NCBI GenBank assembly: GCA_902799955.1
Contig: CADCCQ010000006.1
Span: 1 to 64,000, forward strand
Source: an uncultured bacterium
GTDB taxonomy: Bacteria; Verrucomicrobiota; Kiritimatiellia; RFP12; UBA1067
Direction of reading: 5' to 3'
DNA length: 64,000 bases
Shown here: positions 51,332-60,549 of the stretch, one piece after another
How the letters are laid out: the number at the start of each line of letters is the position of its first letter
Numbering within the stretch: the stretch's first letter is position 1
Made by a program: the position numbers and the translations under genes
The notes under the pieces: model-generated
Seen by the model: the letters and a program-made list of their open reading frames with translations, nothing else
The model's database searches: none
What the model was told of the DNA's origin: nothing

Positions 51332-52221
51332 AGCAGGCTCGACCATTGGCGCTTTTCTTTTTCGGCCTTCTTGCGCTCCTCGATCATCCTGTACCCGATT
51401 CTGTTGCGGAACAGGTCCTGGACGAGCTGCGCCGGAAGGAATCCGAAGCCCGACGACGCGACGGCCGACGCGAATGCATCGTACGAGTTGTAGCGCTGCA
51501 TTAGCGGGGGGATCCGGTCGATGAACGACTGCGCGACGGAGGCGTTGCCGGAGATCGTGGAGTACCCCGACCCGAAGCAGAAGTATCCGCCCATGCGCAG
51601 CGTCTTGTCGATGCGGGTGCGGGCGTTGTTTATCTTTTCGAGGTACAGACGCGTCTTCTCGTTGTGCACGAACTCTCCGTCGAACGAATACGTCGTGATG
51701 ACCGTCGGCTGTTTTGGCCTGGGGGCGACCGGGCGGCGGACGACGCGTTTCTTTGTCGTTGTCTTCTTCTTGGGCGTCGGGTTGTCGTTGAAGAGGTCGT
51801 CGAGGTTGGAGGCGATGTCTCCGGTTGCCTCTTCCGTCTCCTCCTCCGCGGGCTCCTCCGGCGGCGGCTCGGGCGCGGCGGCTGGCGCGGGCGTTGGGTC
51901 GCCGGGGATCACAGTCTTCTCAGCCTTCACTCCCGCCTGGGTCTTGATGAACTCGTTCCAGGGGATCAGCTCGCGCGTCACCTGGATACCGTTGATTCTG
52001 ATCACGGTGCCCTGGCGCTCCACCTTGTACGGCGGCGGGATGTACCTGCCGTTGACGAACACGTATCCGGCGCTGAACGGGCGCCCAACCGTCGCCTTGA
52101 GCTCCTTCAGCGCCGCTGCCGGCGGCCTGGGGAACTCCCCGGCCGTCGCCGCCACGGGGTCGGCCATGAGAACCGACGTCGCGCACAGCGCCGCCGCCAA
52201 CGCTCCATGAAATCTGTTCAT
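51322..52221 (-). CDS. secreted protein of unknown function
   Basis: The 299-aa product has a signal peptide (about residues 1-25). An N-terminal part about 80 residues long contains VNGRYIPPPYKVERQGTVI. A Pro/Glu/Ala-rich linker and a Lys/Thr-rich stretch (TPKKKTTTKKRVVRRP) follow, then a C-terminal domain with FCFGSGYSTISG and many basic residues. I do not recognise the family. The mix of linker and basic stretch suggests a protein reaching across the periplasm. GGAGG precedes the ATG. Confidence 0.7.
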   Translation of the reverse strand: MNRFHGALAAALCATSVLMADPVAATAGEFPRPPAAALKELKATVGRPFSAGYVFVNGRYIPPPYKVERQGTVIRINGIQVTRELIPWNEFIKTQAGVKAEKTVIPGDPTPAPAAAPEPPPEEPAEEETEEATGDIASNLDDLFNDNPTPKKKTTTKKRVVRRPVAPRPKQPTVITTYSFDGEFVHNEKTRLYLEKINNARTRIDKTLRMGGYFCFGSGYSTISGNASVAQSFIDRIPPLMQRYNSYDAFASAVASSGFGFLPAQLVQDLFRNRIGYRMIEERKKAEKEKRQWSSLLGK

Positions 52222-52401
52222 CTTCAAACCTCCTTGTGCCTTCAAGACTCCGTCCTTCAGAGAAAGATCCCGCATTGCCGTAGCACAGAACCTCCAGAAC
52301 CCGTCGTTCCAAATCGGGACCTTGCGGCCCCATATCAAAATGTCGGTCGAAGAAATATCTGCTCAATCCGCGTGCAACACAGGACCCATGCCGTTGAAAG
52401 G

Positions 52402-54849
52402 TCAGCTCTCCCTCACTTCGATTCCGCCGGTCGCCTTGAGGGCGTCGACGACTCTGCGGAACGCCTGCCCGACCTCCTCGTCGGTCAGCGTCTTCTCCGG
52501 GGAGCGGAACTCGAGCGAGTACGCAAGCGACCTCGCGGCCTCCGCGGCCCCCTTTGGCTTGAATATGTCGAATAGCGACACCTTCGTCAGGATCTTACCG
52601 CCGTTCTTCCTTATGACGTTCTCGATGTCCGCGTTCTTGACGCCCTGCGAGGCTACGATCGCGACGTCGCGGCGCACCAGCGGGAACTGCGGAACGGGCG
52701 ACACGCGGCCCGTCGCGCCGACGTTCTTCAGGAAGGGCTTGAGCTCGACTTCGCACAGCGCCATCTGCGTCGAGAGGCGGTATGGGTGGCGGAGCTTCGC
52801 TGAGACCGCGCCGAGGATGCCGACGTCGCGTCCGTTGACCTTCACCGTCAGGGCGGCGCCTGGCGTGAACGCGGGGTGCTCCGCCGGCGTGAACTCGACG
52901 CGCCCGACGTGCAGGCGGCGCACAAGCTCCTCGACGACGCCCTTCATCCACAGCACGGCGTCCTCCTCGGTCACCGCCTGGCGGCGGCGCAGGGACTCGC
53001 GTCCGACCGGTCCGAAGAAGCCGAGCGAAAGGCGTTCCGCCTCCGCCGGTCCCTTCTCCCCGTTCGAGAACACCTTGCCCATCTCGAAGAGAAGGGCGCT
53101 CTCGGCCTGCCGCGAGGCGTTGCGTCCGAGCGAACCCAGCATCTGCGGCAGAAGCGAATCGCGCATCACGCCGTATTCGACGGATACGGGGTCGGGGATC
53201 ACGAGCCGCGACGCGGCGTTGCGCTTGTCGAAGTCGTCAAGCTCCCTCTGCGAGAGGAACGAGTAGTGCATCGCCTCGGTGAAGCCGAGCGCGAGGCACG
53301 TCTCGCGGATCTTCGCCTTGGCCTTGAAGGGGGCCTCGGAGAGAGACGAGACGGACGGCGCGGACGGCATGGAGTCCGGGATGTTGTCGAGCCCGTAGAT
53401 CCTCGCGACCTCCTCGACGAGGTCGGCCTCCAGCGTGAGGTCGTATCTCCAGGAGGGGATTCCGAACGCGATGGACTCCACGCCCGCGAAGAGAGTCGTC
53501 CCCGCCGGCGTGCGCGGTTCTAGGCCGAGCGCCTTCAGGATGAACACCATCGCGTCGTTGCCGACGGGGATGCCGATGAGGCGCCTGGCGCGCTCGAAGT
53601 TCAGCGTGACGTCGGCGTTGAGCGGCGTCGGCCTGCTGTCGACGTCGACGACGCCCCTTGCGACCTTTGCGTTGCCGAGACGCTGCAGGAGATGCGCGGC
53701 ACGGCGGCTCGCGAAGTCGGCGAGGTCCTTGTCGACGCCGCGTATGTAGCGGTAGCTCGACTCCGAGGCGAGGCCGAGCTTCGTCGCGGTCGCCTTCGTG
53801 GATGTGGGCTCGAAGAGCGCGGACTCCAGCAGCACGGTCTTCGTGCCCTCGGCGATCTCGCTCTCCTCGCCGCCCATGATGCCGGCCACGGCGTTGGGCC
53901 GCTCCGAGTCGCAGATCATGAGCATCGTCGGGTCGAGCTTCCTGTCGACGCCGTCGAGCGTCTTCATCGTCTCGCCCTCGCGGGCGCATCTGACGACTAT
54001 GCGGCGGTCCTTCAGCTTCGTGTGGTCGAACGCGTGCATGGGCTGCCCGAGCTCGAGCATCACGTAGTTCGTGACGTCGACGACGAGCCCCAGCGACCTC
54101 ATGCCGCAGAGCTCGAGCCTCTTCGCCATCCAGTCGGGCGACGGACCGTCCTCGACGGACGTCACGACGCGGGCGGTGTACCTCGGGCACTTCTCGGTGT
54201 CCTCGACGGAGACGGAGACTTCGCTCGCGACGTCGACGTCGCACTCCACGAAGCTGACGTCGGGCTTCTTCACCTCGCGATGGAGAATCGCGCCGAACTC
54301 GCGCGCGAGGCCGATGACGGAAAGGGCGTCCGGGCGGTTCCAGGTGACCTCGACCTCGAAGACGGTCTCCGGCTTCTCGCCGGGCAGGACGTCGCGGAGG
54401 AACGCGCCCGTGGGCGTCTCCGCCGGGAACTCCATGATTCCGTCGTGGTTGCCGCCGGGCAGGTTCAGCTCGGCGGACGAACAGCACATGCCGAAGGAGT
54501 CGACGCCCCTCATGCGGCCTTTCTTGATCTTGAACCCGCCGTTGGGGATGACCGCGCCGATCTTGGAGAACGCGGTCTTCATGCCGGCGCGCGCGTTGGG
54601 CGCGCCGCAGACTACCTGCAGAGTCTCCGTGCCGTCGTTCACCTTGCAGATGTGGAGGTGGTCCGAGTCGGGATGCGGCTCGCATTCGACGATTTCCGCG
54701 ACGACGAAGTGGTCGTCGAGCGGCTGTTCGCCGACGGTCTCGATCGCCTCGACCTGCAGGCCCGCGCGGGTGAGCTTCTCGGCGAGCTCCTTCGGGTCTA
54801 TGTCGTCGATCTTTACGTATTCGTTAAGCCAACTGAGGGGCAGCTTCAT
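52402..54849 (-). CDS. pheT: phenylalanyl-tRNA synthetase beta subunit
   Basis: The 815-aa product has the EMAP-like tRNA-binding domain (residues 40-155; HPDSDHLHICKV), the B5 and B3/B4 domains (FEVEVTWNRPDALS, NYVMLELGQPMHAFD), the core (WRYDLTLEADLVEEVARIYG) and the C-terminal anticodon-binding domain (PQFPLVRRDVAIV). It works with PheS, which is not in the window. The ATG at 54849 (MKLPLSWLNEYV) is certain from conservation. It lies 26 nt inside the end of the gene before it. Confidence 0.96.
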   Translation of the reverse strand: MKLPLSWLNEYVKIDDIDPKELAEKLTRAGLQVEAIETVGEQPLDDHFVVAEIVECEPHPDSDHLHICKVNDGTETLQVVCGAPNARAGMKTAFSKIGAVIPNGGFKIKKGRMRGVDSFGMCCSSAELNLPGGNHDGIMEFPAETPTGAFLRDVLPGEKPETVFEVEVTWNRPDALSVIGLAREFGAILHREVKKPDVSFVECDVDVASEVSVSVEDTEKCPRYTARVVTSVEDGPSPDWMAKRLELCGMRSLGLVVDVTNYVMLELGQPMHAFDHTKLKDRRIVVRCAREGETMKTLDGVDRKLDPTMLMICDSERPNAVAGIMGGEESEIAEGTKTVLLESALFEPTSTKATATKLGLASESSYRYIRGVDKDLADFASRRAAHLLQRLGNAKVARGVVDVDSRPTPLNADVTLNFERARRLIGIPVGNDAMVFILKALGLEPRTPAGTTLFAGVESIAFGIPSWRYDLTLEADLVEEVARIYGLDNIPDSMPSAPSVSSLSEAPFKAKAKIRETCLALGFTEAMHYSFLSQRELDDFDKRNAASRLVIPDPVSVEYGVMRDSLLPQMLGSLGRNASRQAESALLFEMGKVFSNGEKGPAEAERLSLGFFGPVGRESLRRRQAVTEEDAVLWMKGVVEELVRRLHVGRVEFTPAEHPAFTPGAALTVKVNGRDVGILGAVSAKLRHPYRLSTQMALCEVELKPFLKNVGATGRVSPVPQFPLVRRDVAIVASQGVKNADIENVIRKNGGKILTKVSLFDIFKPKGAAEAARSLAYSLEFRSPEKTLTDEEVGQAFRRVVDALKATGGIEVRES

Positions 54850-56566
54850 CTTTCTTCTCTTCTTCTTTCGGTTCTTCTGTAGGTGGTTCCTGCGGGGCTG
54901 GATTCTCCGGCGCGGGCTCAGCGGCAGGAGGCGGCTCGGCGGCGGGCTCAGTAGCTGGTTGCTCGGCCGGGGCCTGTGCTTCGGCTGGTTGCTCGGCGCC
55001 CGCAGCATCCGGAATTTCCGGATTGTCCGGAATATCCGGTTTTTCCGGGGCTACCGGGCTTTCCGGTTTTTCGGGCTCAGCTGGGGCTGGCGCTTCAGCG
55101 GTCGGTTCGGCTGGAGCCTGCGCTTCGGCTGGTGGCTGCGCCTCGACCGGCGGCGGCTCTGCGGCGGCCTTCGCTTCCTCGGCGGGCTTCGCCTCTGGCT
55201 TGCGGTTCTTGCGCCACTGCGGACCGTACTTCGGAAACTTCTCCACTGCCGAGTACACGCCGTTGGTGAATGCAACTACATGCCCCGTAGAGGCGAGCCA
55301 TGCGAGCTGCTTCTCGGCGTCGCTGTCGGCGGCGAGCTCGGCCTTCGTCGAGCAGGGGTTTGCGGCGACCTTCGCGGCGACCGCGGCGAGCTCGGGGATC
55401 GCGTGCGCGGCGTCGAACTCCTTCAGCTCTACGCCGGTGACGAACTCCTGTCCGTGCGCGTCGTTCACCCTGAAGAAGTGGATCTTGCGATGGTGGAACG
55501 CGCCGCGCAGCGCGAAGCACATCGCGTACGGCGAGCGCCGCTCGGCTTCGAGCGCGTCGCCCGCGACCATCTTTATCGCGGGTGGGCACTTCATTGCGAC
55601 GTCGGCCGTCAGCGACAGGCTCTTGGGGGTGTCGAGCATCGACGGCATGAAGGTGCGCCGGAACTCGGCCTCTGCCTGCTCGCGCGTAAGCGTCGGGGCG
55701 CCTTCGCCCGCGCCCTTCGCGGTGAACACCGTCTTCTTCGTCGCGCCCTTGCGCCATTCCTCGATGGCCTCGGCGTCGCGCACCATCTCGATGTGCGAGC
55801 GGTACTCCGACTCCGACATCGACGGATACCTGGTGCGGATCATCTCGCGCACGGTCGCGTTGAACTCGTGGATGTTGGGCGGCCCGAGCAGCACGCCGGA
55901 GAGTCCGCACTTCGCGACGCAGTTGAAGTTGCCCTTCGGCGGCTCGCACTCGATCTCCTTCGCGTCGAAGTAGTCGGAGAGGTGCGCCGTCACGGTGTGT
56001 GCCGCGACCTCGGCCTCGTCCGCGGACGCGAAGCCGCACGCCTTGCACTGGTGGAACCGGCGCGGCTCGGCGCGGCCGTCGGGCTGCTGCGGATTCCTGG
56101 GAGTGATCTTCAGGAGGACGGACGACGGGTTGTCGAGCAGGAAGTACGCGAGGTCCTTGAGCTTGTAGGCGTGGTAGTCCTGCTGCAGCTTGCGCATGAT
56201 CGTCCCGAGGGCCTTCGTCTCTGGGAGTATCTTCACGTCGGCGTCAAGCGGACGCGGCCTGTCGAACGAACGCTGCGACCTGTCAAACGGGCGCGGCCTG
56301 TCGCGGTCGAACGGGCGTCCGCCGCCGCCGGGTTTCTGTCCGTTCGCGCCTTGCCTGGGCGGCCTGCCGTCGCGCGGCGCCTGCGGCCGACGGTCGTCGG
56401 GTGCGCGTCCGCCGCCGCCTCCGCGCCGGTCGGCGAACGGCTTGCGTTCGCCGGACTCGCGTACAGGTGTTGTCTTGCCGACTACCACCCCGGCGTCCTT
56501 CTTCGCCCATGCGGGCGTGAAGTCTATCGATCCGAGGTCCAGAATCTGATTTGCTTCGTTGTCCAT
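54824..56566 (-). CDS. unrecognised protein with basic RPFDR repeats and a C2H2-finger-like motif
   Basis: The 580-aa product has four parts. An Arg/Gly/Pro-rich region (about 30-105) repeats RPFDR and looks able to bind RNA. A globular part (110-420) holds a C-x2-C-x12-H-x4-H motif at C174, C177, H190 and H195, the spacing of a C2H2 zinc finger. A Pro/Ala/Glu-rich tail (about 455-560) follows, with EKPE and PAEP repeats encoded by TTTCCGG words. An acidic Lys/Glu end overlaps pheT by 26 nt. The function is unknown. A TATAAT at 56575-56580 ends 8 nt before the ATG, so the mRNA is probably leaderless; a GTG at 56569 is the other possible start. Confidence 0.75.
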   Translation of the reverse strand: MDNEANQILDLGSIDFTPAWAKKDAGVVVGKTTPVRESGERKPFADRRGGGGGRAPDDRRPQAPRDGRPPRQGANGQKPGGGGRPFDRDRPRPFDRSQRSFDRPRPLDADVKILPETKALGTIMRKLQQDYHAYKLKDLAYFLLDNPSSVLLKITPRNPQQPDGRAEPRRFHQCKACGFASADEAEVAAHTVTAHLSDYFDAKEIECEPPKGNFNCVAKCGLSGVLLGPPNIHEFNATVREMIRTRYPSMSESEYRSHIEMVRDAEAIEEWRKGATKKTVFTAKGAGEGAPTLTREQAEAEFRRTFMPSMLDTPKSLSLTADVAMKCPPAIKMVAGDALEAERRSPYAMCFALRGAFHHRKIHFFRVNDAHGQEFVTGVELKEFDAAHAIPELAAVAAKVAANPCSTKAELAADSDAEKQLAWLASTGHVVAFTNGVYSAVEKFPKYGPQWRKNRKPEAKPAEEAKAAAEPPPVEAQPPAEAQAPAEPTAEAPAPAEPEKPESPVAPEKPDIPDNPEIPDAAGAEQPAEAQAPAEQPATEPAAEPPPAAEPAPENPAPQEPPTEEPKEEEKKDEAAPQLA

Positions 56567-56574
56567 CACGGCAT

Positions 56575-56580
56575 ATTATA
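56575..56580 (-). promoter_or_regulatory. -10 box of the finger-protein/pheT unit, leaderless arrangement
   Basis: TATAAT on the minus strand ends 8 nt before the ATG at 56566. No Shine-Dalgarno fits. Confidence 0.58.
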
Positions 56581-56647
56581 TCACAAAACGCGCGTATAGT
56601 GTAGAGTATATGGCGCAGAATTGCACGGCGCGGAGGCCTGCGGCGGG

Positions 56648-58069
56648 TCACCACCCCGCGAGGCGCGGGAGGTGCAGGCGGGCGTTGGCCGCATCGCTGT
56701 CGGCGAAGCGCCGCGCCTTGGCGTCCCACGTGAGCAGCCTGCCGGGGTCGAACAGCGCGGCGACGCCCGTGAGCGAGCACTGCGTCATCGAGCCCGCGTA
56801 GGCAAAGTCGCTTCCCACTTTCGGGCCGCCCTTGACCGCCGCGATGAATTCGTTGTACGGCTTGGTGTCCGGGCTCTTCCCCGGCACGCGCGGATACTTC
56901 TGCTTTGGGCATCCGCCCTCGACGCGGAGCTTCGCGAGGGTCGTGTCGGGCAGCATCCGCAGGTAGTTCGCGCCGTGGTGCCCGTACTCGATCACGCCGC
57001 GCGTGCCGTAGACGAATGCGCCGTTCGTCATGTTGTCGCGGGTCTTGCGCGCCTTTGCGGAGTTGAACGGGGGGAACATGTCGCGCTCGCCCTTCCACTG
57101 CGTTGGCATCGGTACGTCCTTGCAGGCGTCGCCGTCGAACCACACGAGCTTGAACGGCTTCCCGTCGCGCTTGACGTATTCGAACGTCGTCTTGACGCCG
57201 TCGGGGAACGTGAGGCCGTGTCGCTCCGGCGTCCACGGGCCGACTACCTCCGCCTTGACGGTCTTCGGAAGCCCGAGGCCGAACGTCCAGAAGAGCGGAT
57301 CCATCAAATGGCAGCTCCAGTCGCCGAGCGTGTTCGTGCCGTACATCGTCCAGAAGCGCCATGCGCCCGGCAGGAACTTCGGGAAGTACGGGCGGTGCGG
57401 GACGGGTCCCTGCCACTGCTCCCAATTGAGCTCCTTGGGGACTTCCCACTTTTTCTTCATGTTGTCCAGCTCATTCATGAACGAGTACTTCGCCGGGCAC
57501 CAGACGTGCGCCTCGGTCACCTCTCCGATCAGCCCCGCCTCGACCCATTCGCGGAAGTCGCGGATCGTGTCGTAGGCGTGGCCCTGGTTCATGGCCTGCG
57601 TGACGAGGTTAGGATGCCTGTTCGCCTCGGCGAGCATGGCGTCCATCTCGTGGAAGCTCTGGGCGAGGGGCTTCTCGCACTGAATGTGCTTGCCGCGCTT
57701 CAGGCACTCGATCGCCATTGTCGCGTGCCAGTGGTCGGGGACGCCGATCATCACGGCGTCGATGTCCTTGTCGTGCCTGTCGAGCATTTCCCTGTAGAAC
57801 GTGTAGAAGGGGGCTTTTGGATGCCTCTTGCGCTGGTGCTGGCAGCGGCGCGTGTCAACGTCGCAGAGCGCGACGATTCTCGCGCCGGCGTGTTCGAGCC
57901 CGTCGATGTCGGCGGATGCGCGTCCGCCCGCGCCGATGGCCGCCACGTTCACCGTCTCGCTCGGGGGCGTCGCGCCGCTGCCCGCGACGAGGCGGCGCGG
58001 GAGGATCATGAACGAGGCCGCGCCTCCTGCGGCCTTGAGGAATTCCCTTCTTTTCATCTTCATCTTCAT
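56648..58069 (-). CDS. Tat-exported Gfo/Idh/MocA-family oxidoreductase
   Basis: The 473-aa product has a Tat signal (KRREFLKAAGGAASFMI), so the folded, cofactor-loaded enzyme is exported. The nucleotide-binding AAIGAGGRASAD and the GVPDHWH and CEKPLAQS motifs follow. The C-terminal domain (WGQ/EQWQGPVPHRPYFPKF region) is the usual one of planctomycete-type secreted members, often acting on glycosides. AAGGAGCAACAGCA precedes the first of three Met codons; 58069 was chosen for that spacing. A repeat copy (58096-58133) lies 27 nt upstream. Confidence 0.87.
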   Translation of the reverse strand: MKMKMKRREFLKAAGGAASFMILPRRLVAGSGATPPSETVNVAAIGAGGRASADIDGLEHAGARIVALCDVDTRRCQHQRKRHPKAPFYTFYREMLDRHDKDIDAVMIGVPDHWHATMAIECLKRGKHIQCEKPLAQSFHEMDAMLAEANRHPNLVTQAMNQGHAYDTIRDFREWVEAGLIGEVTEAHVWCPAKYSFMNELDNMKKKWEVPKELNWEQWQGPVPHRPYFPKFLPGAWRFWTMYGTNTLGDWSCHLMDPLFWTFGLGLPKTVKAEVVGPWTPERHGLTFPDGVKTTFEYVKRDGKPFKLVWFDGDACKDVPMPTQWKGERDMFPPFNSAKARKTRDNMTNGAFVYGTRGVIEYGHHGANYLRMLPDTTLAKLRVEGGCPKQKYPRVPGKSPDTKPYNEFIAAVKGGPKVGSDFAYAGSMTQCSLTGVAALFDPGRLLTWDAKARRFADSDAANARLHLPRLAGW

Positions 58070-58317
58070 TGCTGTTGCTCCTTTTTGCTTTCTGTCTTGC
58101 CTATAAGTTCTTCTAGAAACAACCGGAACAACTTTTTTCTCGCGCCGCGTAACCACGAGGCGCTCTTGAAAGTGGGCGCGATTGCGCCCGGATGGCAAGA
58201 GTTGTTGTATCAGTTGTCATAGTTGTTTCCTCTTCATCGAAACTTATCCTCATTTACATTCCCGCGTACAGCGCGGGCGGCGGGTTTCATATATTCCCTT
58301 TCTGTTTGCTGACAGCG
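58070..58317. other. intergenic region with dispersed repeat
   Basis: It holds repeat copy B, a hairpin GGGCGC-GATT-GCGCCC (58177-58192, approximate) and GTTGT-rich simple sequence (about 58199-58231). No gene is seen. Confidence 0.5.
58096..58133 (-). repeat. dispersed intergenic repeat, copy B
   Basis: On the minus strand AGTTGTTC (58126-58133) and a 29-bp block (58096-58124) match copy A at 656-705, without the 13-nt spacer of copy A. The upstream GC-rich hairpins are similar in style, not in sequence. Confidence 0.6.
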
Positions 58318-58956
58318 CTACCGGAAGCCGAGGAGCTTGTGCAGCTGCACCGAGAGCGACCAGCCGTCAAGCTCGGACATCACTGCCTTCGCGGTCGCGA
58401 AGTCCATTTCCCCGTCGCGCTCGCATGGCGACACGTAGTAGTCCGTCGCGGCGATGCGGCCTCTCACCCAGCGGCAGAACTGCGCGACGTGCTCGGACGA
58501 CGCGACGACGCGCACCTCGTCGGCGCGCGCCAGCGCGAGCGACTCCGGGAACTCGGCCTTCGGGGAACACGCAACGTAGTCCGTGAACTGGAGCCACTCC
58601 GCGTCGCGCGTCCCGTTCGTCTCGACGGCGATCCAGTATCCGCGCCGCTTCAGCGCGGCGACCAGCTCCGGCATGGCGTCCACAAGCGTCGGCTCGCCGC
58701 CGGTGAGGACGACGCTCTTCGGCCTGTACTGCCCGATCTCGGCGACGAGGTCGTCGAGCGACGCCGAGAAGCGCCGCTTCACGTCGGTGTCGCACCATGG
58801 GCAGCTGAGGTTGCATCCGGCGAAGCGCACGAACACGCAGGGGCGGCCGGTGTTGCGTCCTTCGCCCTGAAGCGACTCGAACACCTCGACGAGATCGTAC
58901 GAGGGCGATTGCGGAATCGCGGAGTCATGAGGTTGCGGGATGGCGGAACTGTTCAT
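58318..58956 (-). CDS. queE: 7-carboxy-7-deazaguanine synthase
   Basis: The 212-aa product is a radical SAM enzyme of queuosine/deazaguanine synthesis. The cluster motif is C-x3-C-x2-C at C48, C52 and C55 (GCNLSCPWCDT). FESLQGEGRNTGRPCVFVRF precedes it and VVLTGGEPTL follows, as in QueE. The first 18 residues (SAIPQPHD-SAIPQSP) come from a DNA repeat and are not conserved; the true start could be later. The end (LSVQLHKLLGFR) is typical. QueC, D and F are not in the window. Confidence 0.92.
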   Translation of the reverse strand: MNSSAIPQPHDSAIPQSPSYDLVEVFESLQGEGRNTGRPCVFVRFAGCNLSCPWCDTDVKRRFSASLDDLVAEIGQYRPKSVVLTGGEPTLVDAMPELVAALKRRGYWIAVETNGTRDAEWLQFTDYVACSPKAEFPESLALARADEVRVVASSEHVAQFCRWVRGRIAATDYYVSPCERDGEMDFATAKAVMSELDGWSLSVQLHKLLGFR

Positions 58957-59003
58957 TGTCTGAGGTGTCGATTCATGGATCGTGTTGTGGTCTTGTACTG
59001 TAC

Positions 59004-59009
59004 ATTATA
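59004..59009 (-). promoter_or_regulatory. -10 box of queE
   Basis: TATAAT on the minus strand lies 47 nt before the ATG at 58956; no convincing -35. It is divergent from the MFS promoter. Confidence 0.5.
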
Positions 59010-59044
59010 CCAAAATTTGTGTTTTATGTTTTCGCCTTTTTTGG

Positions 59045-59050
59045 TAGAAT
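59045..59050 (+). promoter_or_regulatory. -10 box of the MFS gene, leaderless arrangement
   Basis: TAGAAT ends 7 nt before the GTG at 59058. There is no Shine-Dalgarno. Confidence 0.45.
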
Positions 59051-59057
59051 ATTCACT

Positions 59058-60446
59058 GTGAAGATTGAAACTCAAAAAAGCATACGCTATCTCCTCGCCC
59101 TCGCAGGGCTGGGAGGGTTCCTGTATGGCGTGGACTTCGGCGTGATCGCCGCGGCCGAGCCGTACATGAAGGCGATGGACATCTACAAGGACAAGGGCGC
59201 ATACGTGAGCCTCGTCGTCGGCGCGGTGATGCTGGGCGGGCTCATATCGTCAATCACCGCGGGCTTCCTCTGCGAGCTGTTCGGGCGCAAGAGGATGATC
59301 GTCGCCTCCGCGGCGATGTTCCTTGCCGCGATACCGGTGGTGTGCCTGTCGCTCACTTCGTTCCCCGTCCTCATGGCGGGACGCATCCTCCAGGGAATGA
59401 GCGCCGGGTACATGGCCGTTGTGATGCCAATGTACCTTGCGGAGACGCTGCCCGCCGACATCCGCGGACGCGGCACTGGCGTGTTCCAGTTCTGCCTGGG
59501 GCTCGGGCTTGTCGTCGCCGCAGGGGCGGGGTGCCTCGTCGCAACGCGGTATGGAGCGTCCGACACTGCCGACGCGGCGGGCCGCGTCGCCGCGTGGGGC
59601 GCGAACTTCTGGTGGACCATGCTGCCTGTCGCGGTGCTGTTCTTCGGAAGTCTCAGGCTGCCGGAAAGCCCGGTGTGGCTGGAGAAGAGTGCAAAGCGTA
59701 AAGTTGAAAGTGTAAAGTTGGAGAAGGATGACTCCTCCACTCCCAACTCCTCCACTCTCGACTCTTTGCTTTCGCGGCGTTACGTTATTCCGTTTCTGCT
59801 CGCGTGCCTCGTACTCACCTTCAACAAGACGACGGGCATGAGCTCTTTCACGAGCTATCTCGTGACGATTCTGCACAGCGCCGGGTTCGAGGGGATATTC
59901 GCCAACTGGGGGCAGCTCGCGGTGAAGCTCACGAACATGCTCGTCACCATCGCCGCCGCCGCGCTCGTTGACCGCAAGGGCAGGACGTGGCTCCTCAAGG
60001 TTGGCACGGGCGGCATGACGATCGGCCTCGCGGCGATAGGCTCGGTGTTCCTCGCGATAGAGCGCTTCGGCGTTCATGCCAACAACTTCACCGGACTCCT
60101 CACGCTTTTCGCGTTCTTCTTCATGCAGGTCTTCTACGCGCTGGGGCCGGGGCTCTGTGTGTGGCTCGTCCTCTCCGAGCTGATGCCGAAGCGCATTCGC
60201 GCGAACGGCATGGCCATCGCGCTGTTCATGAACCAGCTCGTCGCCTGCGGGCTTGCCTCTACGCTCCATCCGTGGCAGGAGGCCTGGGGCTGGAGCTCGA
60301 TGTTCTTCTTCTTCGCCGTGAACGGCGTTTTGTATTTCATCACGGCCCTCTTCATCCCCGAGACGAAAGGCAAGTCGCTGGATGAGCTGGAGCACCTTTT
60401 CGACAAGGGACACGCGACACGCGACACGGCTTCCGCTAACAACTAA
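59058..60446 (+). CDS. MFS sugar transporter (sugar porter family)
   Basis: The 462-aa product has 12 hydrophobic segments and the sugar-porter signatures GRKRM in the first inner loop, GRILQGMSAGYMAVVMPMYLAE (split by length), LPESPVWL before the central loop, and PETKGKSLDELE at the end. It imports a sugar with protons or sodium. The central loop carries an inserted simple-sequence segment (about 59695-59770; KRKVESVKLEKDDSSTPNSS). The GTG at 59058 was chosen because it follows the -10 directly; other starts upstream add unconserved sequence. The last five codons and the stop come from a DNA repeat. Confidence 0.9.
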   Translation: MKIETQKSIRYLLALAGLGGFLYGVDFGVIAAAEPYMKAMDIYKDKGAYVSLVVGAVMLGGLISSITAGFLCELFGRKRMIVASAAMFLAAIPVVCLSLTSFPVLMAGRILQGMSAGYMAVVMPMYLAETLPADIRGRGTGVFQFCLGLGLVVAAGAGCLVATRYGASDTADAAGRVAAWGANFWWTMLPVAVLFFGSLRLPESPVWLEKSAKRKVESVKLEKDDSSTPNSSTLDSLLSRRYVIPFLLACLVLTFNKTTGMSSFTSYLVTILHSAGFEGIFANWGQLAVKLTNMLVTIAAAALVDRKGRTWLLKVGTGGMTIGLAAIGSVFLAIERFGVHANNFTGLLTLFAFFFMQVFYALGPGLCVWLVLSELMPKRIRANGMAIALFMNQLVACGLASTLHPWQEAWGWSSMFFFFAVNGVLYFITALFIPETKGKSLDELEHLFDKGHATRDTASANN

Positions 60447-60548
60447 CGACTGATGACTAACCACTAACCACAACCCACTAACAACTAACAGCAACCCCAA
60501 CCCCAACAACTAACAGCTAAAAGCTCTATGCTCTAAGCTAACCCTAAC
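60436..60548 (+). repeat. simple-sequence repeat of CTAACAACTAAC type
   Basis: About a dozen degenerate CTAAC/CCAAC words fill the gap after the MFS gene and supply its stop codon. The next gene starts 2 nt after them with no Shine-Dalgarno. Confidence 0.55.
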
Positions 60549-60549
60549 T

